DNA from: Aquirufa aurantiipilula
GTDB taxonomy: Bacteria; Bacteroidota; Bacteroidia; Cytophagales; Spirosomataceae
NCBI RefSeq assembly: GCF_019923745.1
Contig: NZ_JAANOG010000002.1
Span: 186,001-250,000 of the forward strand
Direction: 5' to 3'
DNA length: 64,000 nucleotides
Notes under the pieces: generated by a model
What the model was told of the DNA's origin: nothing
Databases searched by the model: none
Seen by the model: the letters and a program-made list of their open reading frames with translations, nothing else
Shown: positions 19,323 through 27,441 of the stretch, piece after piece
Layout: every line of letters begins with the position of its first letter
Position numbering within the stretch: the stretch's first letter is position 1
Position numbers and translations under genes: made by a program

Positions 19323-20507
19323 ATGTTAATCTACATAGTCGCTTTCAAACTCATTATTTCATTGGTATTGGCCGTATTTAATTTTCGGGTAAACAAAAAT
19401 ACCATTTATTTAACAGGGTTTTTAGTGGCTATCGCCTTGTCAGGCCTTTTGCATTATTTTGCATTTATGGGGGATAATGAGTCCTTGATGGCGGTATTCA
19501 ATTACCACATTACTCCAACCTATTATTTATTTGGTCCGCTATTGTTTTTCTATGTTCGTGGGACATTAACAGACCGGAATAAATTGTCTCAAAAGGATTA
19601 CTTTCATTTCATCCCTGCTTTATTTTCTTTTTTATCCATATTCCCCTTTTATTTTAAAAATTGGGATTATAAGTTAGTGGTTGCACGCAAAATTATTGAT
19701 AATCCAGAGGTGCTAAAAGTATGGAATGAAGGGGTGCTTTATCCGAGTTATTTTAATGTGATTGGTCGGCCTTTGTTTTTTATGATTTATTTGGTGGCGA
19801 CCATTTCCTTGTTTCTTCGTTATAACCGTAGTTTAGCTAAATATTCCCCTGTTTCTGCTCAGAAAACGTTGATCAAGCGCTGGTTAGTTTGGTTGATTTC
19901 CTTGTCCACGCTGGCCTGTGTTAGTTATTTTACGGGAGCTATCTTGTTCATTTTTTCTGACGTAGTGAATAAGGAATTGGTTAATTCTTCACCACTGGGT
20001 TATTTGACAGGTGTATTTTTCTTAACTATTCCTTTACTGATTTTAGCTTTTCCTCCGATTTTATATGGTATTCCAATCCACAAAAAGGGAAAGAGAAAGA
20101 ACTTCGAGCATAAAGTAGATGCGAATGATGTATATTCTTTTGTAGGGAAATCGGATGATCCATTCCAACAGGATGCTAAATACATTTTAGATCATATTCA
20201 TGAAGGTAAATGGTATTTGGATCCTGATTTTAATGTAGATTTCCTGGCATTAAAACTCGATATTCCGAAACACCATATTTATTATTGTTTCAATTACATC
20301 ATCAAGTCCAAGTTTACCAAATTAAGGGCACAATTGCGTATTGCACATGCCAAGGCGCTTTTGAAAGATCAAAAATCCCAAAACTTAAGTCAAGAAGACA
20401 TGGAAGCAATCGCTTTGGCTTCCGGATTTGGTACCCTATACCGTTTCATCAGTGCCTTTCAAGAAGAAGAGGGCACTACTCCGATGGAATACTTGAAGAA
20501 AATGTAA
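19323..20507 (+). CDS. Membrane-anchored AraC-type transcriptional regulator
   Basis: A 394-residue protein. Residues about 1-250 contain roughly seven hydrophobic helices. The C-terminal about 100 residues form an AraC-type helix-turn-helix domain (DFLALKLDIPKHHIYYCFN, then IALASGFGTLYRFISAFQEEEGTTPMEYLK). This fusion of a 7TM sensor to an AraC DNA-binding domain is common in Bacteroidota. The signal sensed is unknown. The downstream sugar-catabolic operon is on the same strand about 350 bases away and is a natural candidate target (inference). A heptad array begins directly after the stop codon. Confidence 0.88.
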   Translation: MLIYIVAFKLIISLVLAVFNFRVNKNTIYLTGFLVAIALSGLLHYFAFMGDNESLMAVFNYHITPTYYLFGPLLFFYVRGTLTDRNKLSQKDYFHFIPALFSFLSIFPFYFKNWDYKLVVARKIIDNPEVLKVWNEGVLYPSYFNVIGRPLFFMIYLVATISLFLRYNRSLAKYSPVSAQKTLIKRWLVWLISLSTLACVSYFTGAILFIFSDVVNKELVNSSPLGYLTGVFFLTIPLLILAFPPILYGIPIHKKGKRKNFEHKVDANDVYSFVGKSDDPFQQDAKYILDHIHEGKWYLDPDFNVDFLALKLDIPKHHIYYCFNYIIKSKFTKLRAQLRIAHAKALLKDQKSQNLSQEDMEAIALASGFGTLYRFISAFQEEEGTTPMEYLKKM

Positions 20508-20540
20508 ATGATGAATTATAAATGATAAATGATAAATGGG
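20508..20540. repeat. Heptanucleotide array B1
   Basis: Starting at the stop of the AraC-type gene, the plus strand reads AATGATG, AATTATA, AATGATA, AATGATA, AATGGGG in 7-base steps. This is the reverse complement of the ATTTATC/ATTYACM unit. The orientation relative to the preceding gene is the same as in arrays A, D, E and F. Confidence 0.7.
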
Positions 20541-20560
20541 GATAGTTCTATTCTACATGT

Positions 20561-20616
20561 TAATTCCTAAATACTAATAATTATCCATTCTCCATTCTAC
20601 ATTCTCCATTCTACAT
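20561..20616. repeat. Heptanucleotide array B2 (AATACT then ATTCTMC units)
   Basis: AATTCCT, AAATACT, AATAATT lead into ATCCATT-phase units. These continue as ATTCTCC, ATTCTAC, ATTCTCC, ATTCTAC with exact 7-base spacing and a 14-base higher-order period. The orientation is opposite to B1. Confidence 0.7.
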
Positions 20617-20810
20617 TGAACGGTTAATCGGGAACATAGCAAAGGGAATTGTATATAATAAACGGGCCAAAGAAATTTGATATTGTTAAAATATATCAGT
20701 TGTTTTCAACAAACTGTCTAAGATTTTGAGAAAAATCATTCTAAATTTAGACGAAATAAGGATAGAGATCTCTGATTTTTCTACTAGCTTGATTCATTAA
20801 TATACCAATC

Positions 20811-20855
20811 CCTATTTACCATTTATAATCTATAATTTATAATTCATAATTTAAT
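20811..20855. repeat. Heptanucleotide array C
   Basis: Units ATTTACC, ATTTATA, ATCTATA, ATTTATA, ATTCATA, ATTTAAT run in register and end immediately before the ATG at 20857. The array therefore occupies the ribosome-loading region of the operon. It is inverted relative to B1 at the other end of the same gap. Confidence 0.7.
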
Positions 20856-20856
20856 T

Positions 20857-21801
20857 ATGCGCTACCGTCGTCTAGGCAAAACGAATTTAGAAGTATCCAT
20901 TTTAGGCTTTGGAGCCTCCCCATTAGGCAATGTTTTCGAGGAATGTGATGAAAAAGAGGGTATTGCTGCCGTTCATTATGCGATTGATCACGGAGTGAAT
21001 TTTGTCGATGTGGCTCCTTTTTACGGTATTACCTTAGCTGAAACACGATTGGGAAAGGCCTTGAAAGGGAAAAGAAATGAGGTTTATTTGGCTACTAAGG
21101 CGGGTCGATATGATTTGAGAGAATTTGACTTTTCTTATCAAAAAATTCTAAGTAGTATCGACGATTCCCTAAAGAGACTTCAAACGGACTTTGTGGATTT
21201 ATATCAATTGCATGATATCGAATTTGGCTCCCAAGAACAGGTGTTAAATGAAGCAATTCCAGCTATTGAAGCCGTAAAAAAATCAGGGAAAGCAAGATTT
21301 ATAGGGATTACAGGCTTACCTGTTAATTATTTAGCCGCCATAGCCCGTGAAGTAGAAATTGATACCGTCCTTTCTTGGGCTCATTATAATTTATTGCAAG
21401 ATGAAATTAATGCAGAACTTGTCCCAATGTCTAAAGAAATGGATTTTGGATTAATGAATGCTGCTCCCTTAATGCAACGAATACTTTCTGATGCAACATT
21501 GCCCTCTTGGCACAATGCCTCGGAGGAAGTGAAAGCTTTGCAACCTCGCTTATTAGCAGTTTGTCAAGCATACGATGTTCGCCTCAGCGATGTAGCTTTG
21601 CGTTATGCGATGGACCATCCAGATATAGCAACAACGATTGTTGGCATGTGCGACATGAAAACCATTCAGGAAAATGTGGCTGCAGTAGATTTTGTAATCC
21701 CTGATGGATTATTAGCCGCTTTAGAAGAAATCATAGCTCCCTTCAAAAACCGCATGTGGTATGAAGGAAGACCCGAAAATAACATGTCTAGAAAGCAATA
21801 A
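20857..21801 (+). CDS. Aldo/keto reductase, L-fucose/L-galactose dehydrogenase-like
   Basis: A 314-residue cytosolic TIM-barrel NAD(P)-dependent oxidoreductase. Catalytic-tetrad residues are visible: Asp and Tyr in VDVAPFYG, Lys in YLATKAGRY and His in DLYQLHDIEFG. Overall similarity is to the branch containing L-galactose dehydrogenase and D-threo-aldose (L-fucose) dehydrogenase, which oxidise the sugar to its lactone. It is the first of four tightly spaced genes (14 bases to the next) with a zinc dehydrogenase, an isomerase/epimerase and a fucose/rhamnose-type mutarotase. This supports a role in oxidative deoxysugar catabolism. Confidence 0.85.
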   Translation: MRYRRLGKTNLEVSILGFGASPLGNVFEECDEKEGIAAVHYAIDHGVNFVDVAPFYGITLAETRLGKALKGKRNEVYLATKAGRYDLREFDFSYQKILSSIDDSLKRLQTDFVDLYQLHDIEFGSQEQVLNEAIPAIEAVKKSGKARFIGITGLPVNYLAAIAREVEIDTVLSWAHYNLLQDEINAELVPMSKEMDFGLMNAAPLMQRILSDATLPSWHNASEEVKALQPRLLAVCQAYDVRLSDVALRYAMDHPDIATTIVGMCDMKTIQENVAAVDFVIPDGLLAALEEIIAPFKNRMWYEGRPENNMSRKQ

Positions 21802-21815
21802 ACCTACACAAAACG

Positions 21816-22835
21816 ATGAAAGCATTATTCTTAACCGAAGTCGGCCAAACCGAAATTAGGGAAATTGACAAGCCCATTCCCCAAGCAGGAGAAATATTAC
21901 TTCGCATTGGTATGGTGGGTTTTTGTGGAGGTGATTTGAATGGATTTAAAGGCTTATTTGAATTGCAGGAATATCCCAATGTATTAGGTCATGAGGTTGG
22001 TGCCACCATTGAAGAAATAGGAGAAGGTGTGCCGGCTGATTGGCAAATTGGTCAGCGTGTCACCATTTATCCTTACTTAAATTGTGGAACCTGTGTTTCT
22101 TGTCGGAAAGGTCGTAGAAATGCCTGCCAAGATAATAAAACCATGGGAGTAAGAAGACCTGGTGCCATGACGCGCTACATCACTATACCTTGGCAAGATG
22201 TCTATCTTTCACATACTTTATCCTTGAAAGAACTGGCCCTAGTTGAGCCTCTAACCGTGGGTTTTCATGCTGCAGCAAGAGGACGCGTGAATGCTTCTGA
22301 TATAGTAGCGGTCATTGGATGCGGTATTGTGGGAATGGGAGCTTTGGCATCTGCTGTAAATCGTGGGGCTCAAGTAATAGCTGTCGATATTGATGATGCT
22401 AAACTCGCAATTGCTCGGAAAATAGGCGTACAACATACCATTAATACCAGTCTGGAAGATTTTCATGAAGCTTTACAAAAGATTACCAACGGTGACGGGC
22501 CAGATGTTATTATCGAAGCCGTAGGTAGTCATATAACTTATCGAGCAGCAGTAGAAGAGGTTGCTTATACCGGTCGAGTAGTTTGTATAGGATATGCCAA
22601 AAAGCCGGTGGAATTTAATACCGGTGTATTTGTTAGAAAAGAAATAGAAATTTTAGGTTCCAGAAATTGCACGGATGAGTTTCCAGAGGTAATTGCTTAC
22701 TTGGAATCGGGTCAATTTCCTGTGGAAGAAGTGATTAGTCGAGTTGTGCCCATTGAAGAGGCTGGACAGGCCTTAGCTGATTGGGCACAAAATGCTCAAG
22801 GAATCGTGAAAATTATGGTGAATTTTGGAGAATAA
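21816..22835 (+). CDS. Zinc-dependent medium-chain alcohol dehydrogenase
   Basis: A 339-residue enzyme. The catalytic-zinc region appears as VGFCGGDL and LGHEVGATIEEIG. A structural-zinc Cys cluster is complete (C-x2-C-x2-C-x7-C in CGTCVSCRKGRRNAC), and the NAD-binding motif is VIGCGIVGMGA near residue 165. It resembles sugar-acid and polyol dehydrogenases such as those oxidising L-galactonate or L-fuconate-type acids. Second gene of the operon; its stop is one base from the next start codon. The substrate is inferred from context only. Confidence 0.87.
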   Translation: MKALFLTEVGQTEIREIDKPIPQAGEILLRIGMVGFCGGDLNGFKGLFELQEYPNVLGHEVGATIEEIGEGVPADWQIGQRVTIYPYLNCGTCVSCRKGRRNACQDNKTMGVRRPGAMTRYITIPWQDVYLSHTLSLKELALVEPLTVGFHAAARGRVNASDIVAVIGCGIVGMGALASAVNRGAQVIAVDIDDAKLAIARKIGVQHTINTSLEDFHEALQKITNGDGPDVIIEAVGSHITYRAAVEEVAYTGRVVCIGYAKKPVEFNTGVFVRKEIEILGSRNCTDEFPEVIAYLESGQFPVEEVISRVVPIEEAGQALADWAQNAQGIVKIMVNFGE

Positions 22836-22836
22836 A

Positions 22837-23649
22837 ATGATGCAATCTTGTGTAACTATTGCCCTAGTGCCTCAAATCAAGTCGGGTCCATGGATTTTTT
22901 GGGAGGATTTGGAAGCAAGTATGGCTCAAGCATCAGACTTGGGATTTGATGCCATTGAACTTTTTACTGAATCTGCGGATAGTATTGATAAGGGTCATTT
23001 AGAAAAGTTATTGTCAAAATATGCGCTAAAATTAGCAGCGGTAGGCAGTGGAGCAGGAAAAGTCATTCATGGTTTGACACTCACGGACCCCAATCCAGAA
23101 ACCAGAAAGAGGGCCATTCATTTTATCCAATCCATGATGGATTTTGGCGCGCATTTTGGTGCTGTAACCATCATAGGTTCTATGCAAGGAAATGCATTGC
23201 CTGATCAAAGAGAGGAATCTATAATGCATTTGAAAGATGCCTTGGAATATTTAGGGACACACGCAGAAAAGCTAGGAGTACCTTTAATCTATGAACCTTT
23301 GAATCGATATGAGACCAATCTCTTTAATACCTTGGGGGCTGGTCGAGCATTTTTAGAAGGACTTTCCACCCGCCATATTCGATTGTTGGCTGATTTGTTT
23401 CATATGAACATTGAAGAGGTAGATATTGCGCAAAGTATTCTTGAAAATGGACCTTGGATAGGACATGTGCATTTGGCAGATTCGAATCGTAGACCTATGG
23501 GCATGGGGCATACTTCCATGAAGGAAATAGCAGCAGCTTTGAAGCAAGTCGAATACCAAGGTGCCATTTCGGCGGAAGCATTTCCTTGGCCTAATCCTCT
23601 GAAAGCAGCCGAACAGACCATGTTATCGTATAAACAGTATTTCAAATAA
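22837..23649 (+). CDS. Sugar phosphate isomerase/epimerase-like TIM-barrel protein
   Basis: About 270 residues from the ATG at 22837. That start lies one base after the upstream stop and 6 bases after GGAG (22827-22830), a good Shine-Dalgarno. Xylose-isomerase-like TIM-barrel motifs are seen: FDAIELF near residue 34, PLIYEPLNRYETN near 150, LLADLFHMNIEEVD near 183 and GHVHLADSNRRPMGMGH near 205. These supply the metal-binding Glu/Asp/His set. Relatives include hydroxypyruvate isomerase, ketose epimerases and inosose-pathway enzymes. Third gene of the operon. Confidence 0.85.
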   Translation: MMQSCVTIALVPQIKSGPWIFWEDLEASMAQASDLGFDAIELFTESADSIDKGHLEKLLSKYALKLAAVGSGAGKVIHGLTLTDPNPETRKRAIHFIQSMMDFGAHFGAVTIIGSMQGNALPDQREESIMHLKDALEYLGTHAEKLGVPLIYEPLNRYETNLFNTLGAGRAFLEGLSTRHIRLLADLFHMNIEEVDIAQSILENGPWIGHVHLADSNRRPMGMGHTSMKEIAAALKQVEYQGAISAEAFPWPNPLKAAEQTMLSYKQYFK

Positions 23650-23663
23650 TAAAACTCAAACCC

Positions 23664-23999
23664 ATGCAACGATTTTGTTTGGCCTTAGATCTAGTAGATG
23701 ATCCTGAATTAATCAAGGAATATGAACAATACCATGCGCCAGGAAGTGCTTGGCCGGAAGTAACCCAGCATGACATCGACGCAGGTGTTACAAATATTGA
23801 AATTTTCCGTACGGGAAATCGTATGTTCATGATATTAGAGACCGATGATGCTTTTACTTTTGAGAAAAAAGCGGCCTTTGATACTACTAATCCTAAAATA
23901 GCTGCATGGGAGGAGCTCATGTGGAAATTCCAGAAGCCTTTACCTTGGGCTAAGCCAGGTCAAAAATGGATCTTGATGGATCGTATTTTTAAGTCATAA
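23664..23999 (+). CDS. L-rhamnose/L-fucose mutarotase-type protein (DUF718)
   Basis: A 111-residue protein of the dimeric alpha/beta-barrel family that interconverts sugar anomers. The family pattern is clear: N-terminal RFCLALDLVDDPELIKEYEQYH, central ITNIEIFRTGNRMFMILE-like strand with the conserved His/Tyr region, and PLPWAKPGQKW at the end. It follows the isomerase gene by 14 bases and closes the operon before a hairpin terminator. Anomer conversion would feed the dehydrogenase encoded first in the operon. L-fucose is the best guess over rhamnose because the partner dehydrogenase is of the fucose type. Confidence 0.88.
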   Translation: MQRFCLALDLVDDPELIKEYEQYHAPGSAWPEVTQHDIDAGVTNIEIFRTGNRMFMILETDDAFTFEKKAAFDTTNPKIAAWEELMWKFQKPLPWAKPGQKWILMDRIFKS

Positions 24000-24028
24000 A
24001 AAAAGGCCAGAATTAAATCTGGCCTTTT
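23998..24028. terminator. Bidirectional intrinsic terminator
   Basis: Stem AAAAGGCCAGA / TCTGGCCTTTT around ATTAAA. It follows the mutarotase gene and faces the convergent DUF3500 gene. T-rich sequence on both sides supports action in both directions. Confidence 0.85.
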
Positions 24029-24054
24029 ATTTATTTATTTATTTATTTATTTAT
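24026..24054. repeat. (TTTA)n tetranucleotide microsatellite
   Basis: About seven copies of TTTA immediately right of the terminator. The run overlaps the stop codon of the minus-strand DUF3500 gene, whose last codons are Lys-stop within the repeat. Length variation would change only the 3' end region, not the protein. Confidence 0.85.
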
Positions 24055-25081
24055 GCTGGTGGTGCTCTGCCGTCATATAATGCTCTTTCAATAAATCCGT
24101 GCCAAAATCACCTCGGAAATCTCTCCAAACAGTATGGATGTGGTTGGCATTATCTTGGGTATTATCAAATTCGACTAAGAATGATTTTCCTTGAATTCGG
24201 TAATAATGAGCCTTCTTACGTTCGGTAGTGCCAGCCCAAGCAAATTTGACCGAATTGAAATCTTCATTGGCAATATGTTTAAGGCGCATTTCTGCAATTT
24301 TAGGAGGCATGGCTGATAAATAGTGTATGATCAATTGATTTAAACTAGACTTTTGCTGGTTATTCAGGTCCTTTACCGAAATCCCTTCATCAGGCAATGG
24401 ACCTACATGAACGGAATTGGTAGTAACTACCTCATTGAAGGTAGTCATGCTAAAAATCGCTTTTGCTTTTTGTTTGTCAGATAAGGAATTGATTAAATCC
24501 AAGGCCATATCTTCTTCTTCCTTCATGAGGCGAGTTCCTTTTCTTTCTCCACTTTCTGCTTCTGCAGGATATACACCAAAGAAAAAGGGAGCATAAGAAA
24601 GCTTATCATCCACCACTGTGAAATTTAGTGCAATGTGATGCCCACCAAATTTCCATCCCCAAACTTTATCTTTACTCGGGTCGCCATAAAATGCTACGAA
24701 TTGATTCTCTGGAATTCGACTCGGATTTTTCGGTTGAATTTCTTTCAAATAATATTCAAAATCCATGATGTCGCGCGTTTTCTTGAAGCCTTTCTCGCTC
24801 AAATACACTTGCATGAAATCATAGAGTAATTGCTTTTGATTCGCATCCATATCTTTGACAACAGTGCCATGACGAGCGACCATCGTTGGAGGCAAGAAGT
24901 GCCAGTTGAATCGTGTAACTGCATCAAAGGAATACAATGCCCTACTTTTTTGAGCATCGCTCAGTGATTGAATGAAGGCCTTGGCTTTTTGCACCCCAAG
25001 ACTTTCTGCTTGTGCATTAACTACCAAGGGCAAGGCACCAAGTAGAAGACAAGTGATAAATAATGATACTTTTCTTTTCAT
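24047..25081 (-). CDS. DUF3500-family secreted protein
   Basis: A 344-residue exported protein with a signal peptide ending near VNAQA (residue 25). DUF3500 features include AFIQSLSDAQKSRALYSF, RFNWHFLPP, the two-lobe repetition of LSDAQK / LSDKQK (about residues 38 and 195), GGHHIALNFTVVDD and a C-terminal YYRIQGKSFLVEFDNTQDNANHIHTVWRD. His/Asp clusters could bind metal. The biochemical function of this family is not known to me. The C-terminal AEHHQHK tail is His-rich. It sits 29 bases from the Gfo/Idh/MocA gene on the same strand, so both are probably co-transcribed. Confidence 0.88.
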   Translation of the reverse strand: MKRKVSLFITCLLLGALPLVVNAQAESLGVQKAKAFIQSLSDAQKSRALYSFDAVTRFNWHFLPPTMVARHGTVVKDMDANQKQLLYDFMQVYLSEKGFKKTRDIMDFEYYLKEIQPKNPSRIPENQFVAFYGDPSKDKVWGWKFGGHHIALNFTVVDDKLSYAPFFFGVYPAEAESGERKGTRLMKEEEDMALDLINSLSDKQKAKAIFSMTTFNEVVTTNSVHVGPLPDEGISVKDLNNQQKSSLNQLIIHYLSAMPPKIAEMRLKHIANEDFNSVKFAWAGTTERKKAHYYRIQGKSFLVEFDNTQDNANHIHTVWRDFRGDFGTDLLKEHYMTAEHHQHK

Positions 25082-25110
25082 GTTAATGGTTGAAATAGGT
25101 TGTTTCGTAT

Positions 25111-26220
25111 TTATTTTAAACTTACTCTTTTGCCCGTTTTGACCGCTTCAAAAATGGCTTCGATGATTTTCATGTCCTTTAAGCCTTCTTCACCATCTAC
25201 AGGTATTTTGGGAACTTTGCCATCATGTAAAATAGCGGCAAATTCATCCATTTGAGTTGTTTGATGGGTAATGTGTGGATAGCTCAATTCCCCTTTATTG
25301 GTTTTGGCTTTGATGGGTCCATAACCCGTGGAAGGCATCATTTCGGCAAAACCTTTGGTGCCATTCAAGTAAAATTTATCTAGATTATTGAGTGCATAGG
25401 TAGAAAGGCAGGAAGCAACGGCACCACTGGGGAATCCCATTTGGAATTGTATGGTTTCATCAACCCCATCTTTGAATTTCTCAGGATCAGTTTTGGTTTC
25501 TTGGGCAGTCACCCAAATTGGTTCTTCACCAGTCATGTAGCGTGCACCGTTGATGGAATAGATACCAATATCCATCATCGAGCCTCCTCCCGCTAATTGT
25601 TTATTCAAACGCCATTGCTTGGGATCTCCAATAATAAAACCTGATAAACCTTGAAAGAATAAGATTTTGCCAAATTCACCGGCTTCTCTTCTTTTGATTA
25701 TTTCCAGGGTATTGGGTTCAAAGTGCATACGGTAACCCACCAATAATTTCACTCCTGCTTTTTTGCAAGCGTCAATCATACGCTGAGCATCTTTTACATT
25801 GGTGGCCATGGGTTTCTCACTAATCACATGCTTACCTAAATTGGCAACTTTGATGGCAAACTCAGGGTGACGTAGGTTGGGAGTCATGATGTACACGGCA
25901 TCGATGTCAGGATTATTTTTGATTTTATCCAATTCTTCATACGAAAAGCGATGGCTTTGGGGAACATTGTATTTATCTCCCCATTGATCTAATTTGCTAG
26001 GAGTGCCACTAATCAATGCAGTGATTTTGGCTCTTTTGCAGTTGACCATGGCCTTAGCCACAATATTGGCATATCCACCTAATCCCAATAAGGCTACTTT
26101 TAAGATTGGGCCATCTTCCAAGGCAATGCTATGTTCATGGATTGATTCTGCTGGAGAAAAAAATGGCATAGCGATTAAGGGCGCTGAAACCATTTGAATG
26201 AAATTACGACGAGAACTCAT
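25111..26220 (-). CDS. Gfo/Idh/MocA-family NAD(P)-dependent oxidoreductase, Tat-type signal
   Basis: A 369-residue protein. The N-terminus SSRRNFIQMVSAPLIAMPFF looks like a twin-arginine signal, common among Bacteroidota periplasmic members. The Rossmann domain begins KVALLGLGGYANIVAKAM (about 38-55), with the family EKPMATNV motif (about 140) and a C-terminal dimerisation domain containing GGGSMMDIGIYSINGARYM. Periplasmic members of this family usually carry tightly bound NAD and act on glycosides. The substrate is unknown. It leads an operon with the DUF3500 gene. Confidence 0.88.
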   Translation of the reverse strand: MSSRRNFIQMVSAPLIAMPFFSPAESIHEHSIALEDGPILKVALLGLGGYANIVAKAMVNCKRAKITALISGTPSKLDQWGDKYNVPQSHRFSYEELDKIKNNPDIDAVYIMTPNLRHPEFAIKVANLGKHVISEKPMATNVKDAQRMIDACKKAGVKLLVGYRMHFEPNTLEIIKRREAGEFGKILFFQGLSGFIIGDPKQWRLNKQLAGGGSMMDIGIYSINGARYMTGEEPIWVTAQETKTDPEKFKDGVDETIQFQMGFPSGAVASCLSTYALNNLDKFYLNGTKGFAEMMPSTGYGPIKAKTNKGELSYPHITHQTTQMDEFAAILHDGKVPKIPVDGEEGLKDMKIIEAIFEAVKTGKRVSLK

Positions 26221-26336
26221 GGTCTGTTCAAAATTTAAATAGGTGATTTTTAATGCCTTAAATCTAAAGAAATAAAAGATAAAATGAATGCAATTTTAAT
26301 TTATCCTGAATAATGCGCTTTCTAGGCAATATGAGC

Positions 26337-26344
26337 TATTTTTG
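26337..26344 (+). promoter_or_regulatory. Candidate -7 box of the glycerophosphodiesterase gene
   Basis: TATTTTTG matches TAnnTTTG and lies 33 bases upstream of the ATG at 26377. No clear TTG -33 box is seen at the proper spacing. Confidence 0.35.
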
Positions 26345-26376
26345 TTTTATTAATTATCTAAACCTTGCTTCATATT

Positions 26377-27234
26377 ATGAAAACCTCCTATTTCTTAGGC
26401 TTCTTCTTATGCCTAATTGTGACATCGCTAAACGCTCAAAAAAGCAGCGATTATTTTAAGAAAATTCAAAAATCATACCTTTCTACTCAAGATCCTTTAG
26501 TGATGATTGCAGCCCACCGGGGAGCTCATTTGGAAGAACCGGAAAATTCATTGGCAGCCTTGAAAAAAACCATAGAGCTGGGTGTCGACATCATGGAGTT
26601 GGATGTACGATTTACCAAAGATAGATATATGGTATTGATGCATGATAAGAAAGTGGATAGAACGACAAACGCCAAAGGCTTGGTGTCAGACTTTACTTTT
26701 GAGGAAATTAGAAAATTGCGTTTGAAGCATCATGAGCAAATAACAAATGAACAAATTCCAACTTTGGAAGAAGCATTTAAATTAGCCAAAGGAAAAGTTT
26801 TGATTGACCTTGATATTAAAGATGATGCTACATTGGACTCCATCATTGTTTTGGTGAATCGAATGAAAATGGAGAAAAATTGTTTCTTTTTTGTGTACGA
26901 ACCTGAAGAGGTTGTGATGTTACAAAAGAAGAATAAAAACTTCCAAATCATGATTCGTACAGAAAACGAGGAGGCAGTTAAGAAATTAGTAGCCTCAGGT
27001 GCTAAACCTCAAGCTGTTCATATTGATCCAAGTCATTATACTCCAGAAGTGGTAAAAGCCATTCAGCAAATTCCGGCTCGCGTATGGATAAATGCTTTAG
27101 GAGCGGTGGATTTTAAGGGAAGCCAGCAAGCTGCAGCCTTTGAGGAAGTATTGAAATTTGGTGCCAATATGATTCAAACAGATCAACCTGCCAAATTGAA
27201 GGAATATTTGAAAAGTCAAGGAAAATATAGGTAA
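26377..27234 (+). CDS. Secreted glycerophosphodiester phosphodiesterase
   Basis: About 285 residues from MKTSYFLGFF. A TTG four codons upstream is a poorer start. The signal peptide ends near SLNAQ (about 21). GDPD-family motifs are present: IAAHRGAHLEEPENSLAAL (catalytic His and Glu, near residue 47), DIMELDVRFTKD (metal-binding Glu/Asp), LMHDKKVDRTT (second His) and C-terminal MIQTDQPAKL. It hydrolyses glycerophosphodiesters to glycerol-3-phosphate plus alcohol, probably in the periplasm for phosphate or carbon scavenging. Monocistronic. Confidence 0.9.
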   Translation: MKTSYFLGFFLCLIVTSLNAQKSSDYFKKIQKSYLSTQDPLVMIAAHRGAHLEEPENSLAALKKTIELGVDIMELDVRFTKDRYMVLMHDKKVDRTTNAKGLVSDFTFEEIRKLRLKHHEQITNEQIPTLEEAFKLAKGKVLIDLDIKDDATLDSIIVLVNRMKMEKNCFFFVYEPEEVVMLQKKNKNFQIMIRTENEEAVKKLVASGAKPQAVHIDPSHYTPEVVKAIQQIPARVWINALGAVDFKGSQQAAAFEEVLKFGANMIQTDQPAKLKEYLKSQGKYR

Positions 27235-27441
27235 TAATAAGTTATTAGTTTTAAGGTTGAGGTATAGAGAAAAGAAATGAGAATTTGGGTTTTATATTCA
27301 AGTACAAAAGGATACTTGGCTTAATTATAGGTCCAATACCAAATTCTGTCATTATAATTTCCTACATTACTTATATCCTTATCATTGTTCATAGGATCTA
27401 ATACCAGTCCCTGAATATTAAACACGAATAATTTTCATTCC

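Larger units (their letters stand above)
20508..20856. other. Repeat-rich intergenic region, 349 bases
   Basis: Lies between the AraC-type gene and the sugar-catabolic operon. It holds three heptad arrays: B1 at the left edge, B2 at 20561-20616, and C directly before the operon start. The central part (about 20640-20800) is AT-rich and presumably contains the operon promoter, but I see no clear box. Confidence 0.6.

Noticed and set aside
20508-20855. CRISPR array or insertion-sequence ends
   Set aside because: The repeats are 7-base tandem units with no spacers, no flanking target duplications and no transposase or cas genes.
24026-24054. Phase-variable coding repeat
   Set aside because: The TTTA run lies at and beyond the stop codon of the DUF3500 gene, so unit changes would not switch the protein on or off.
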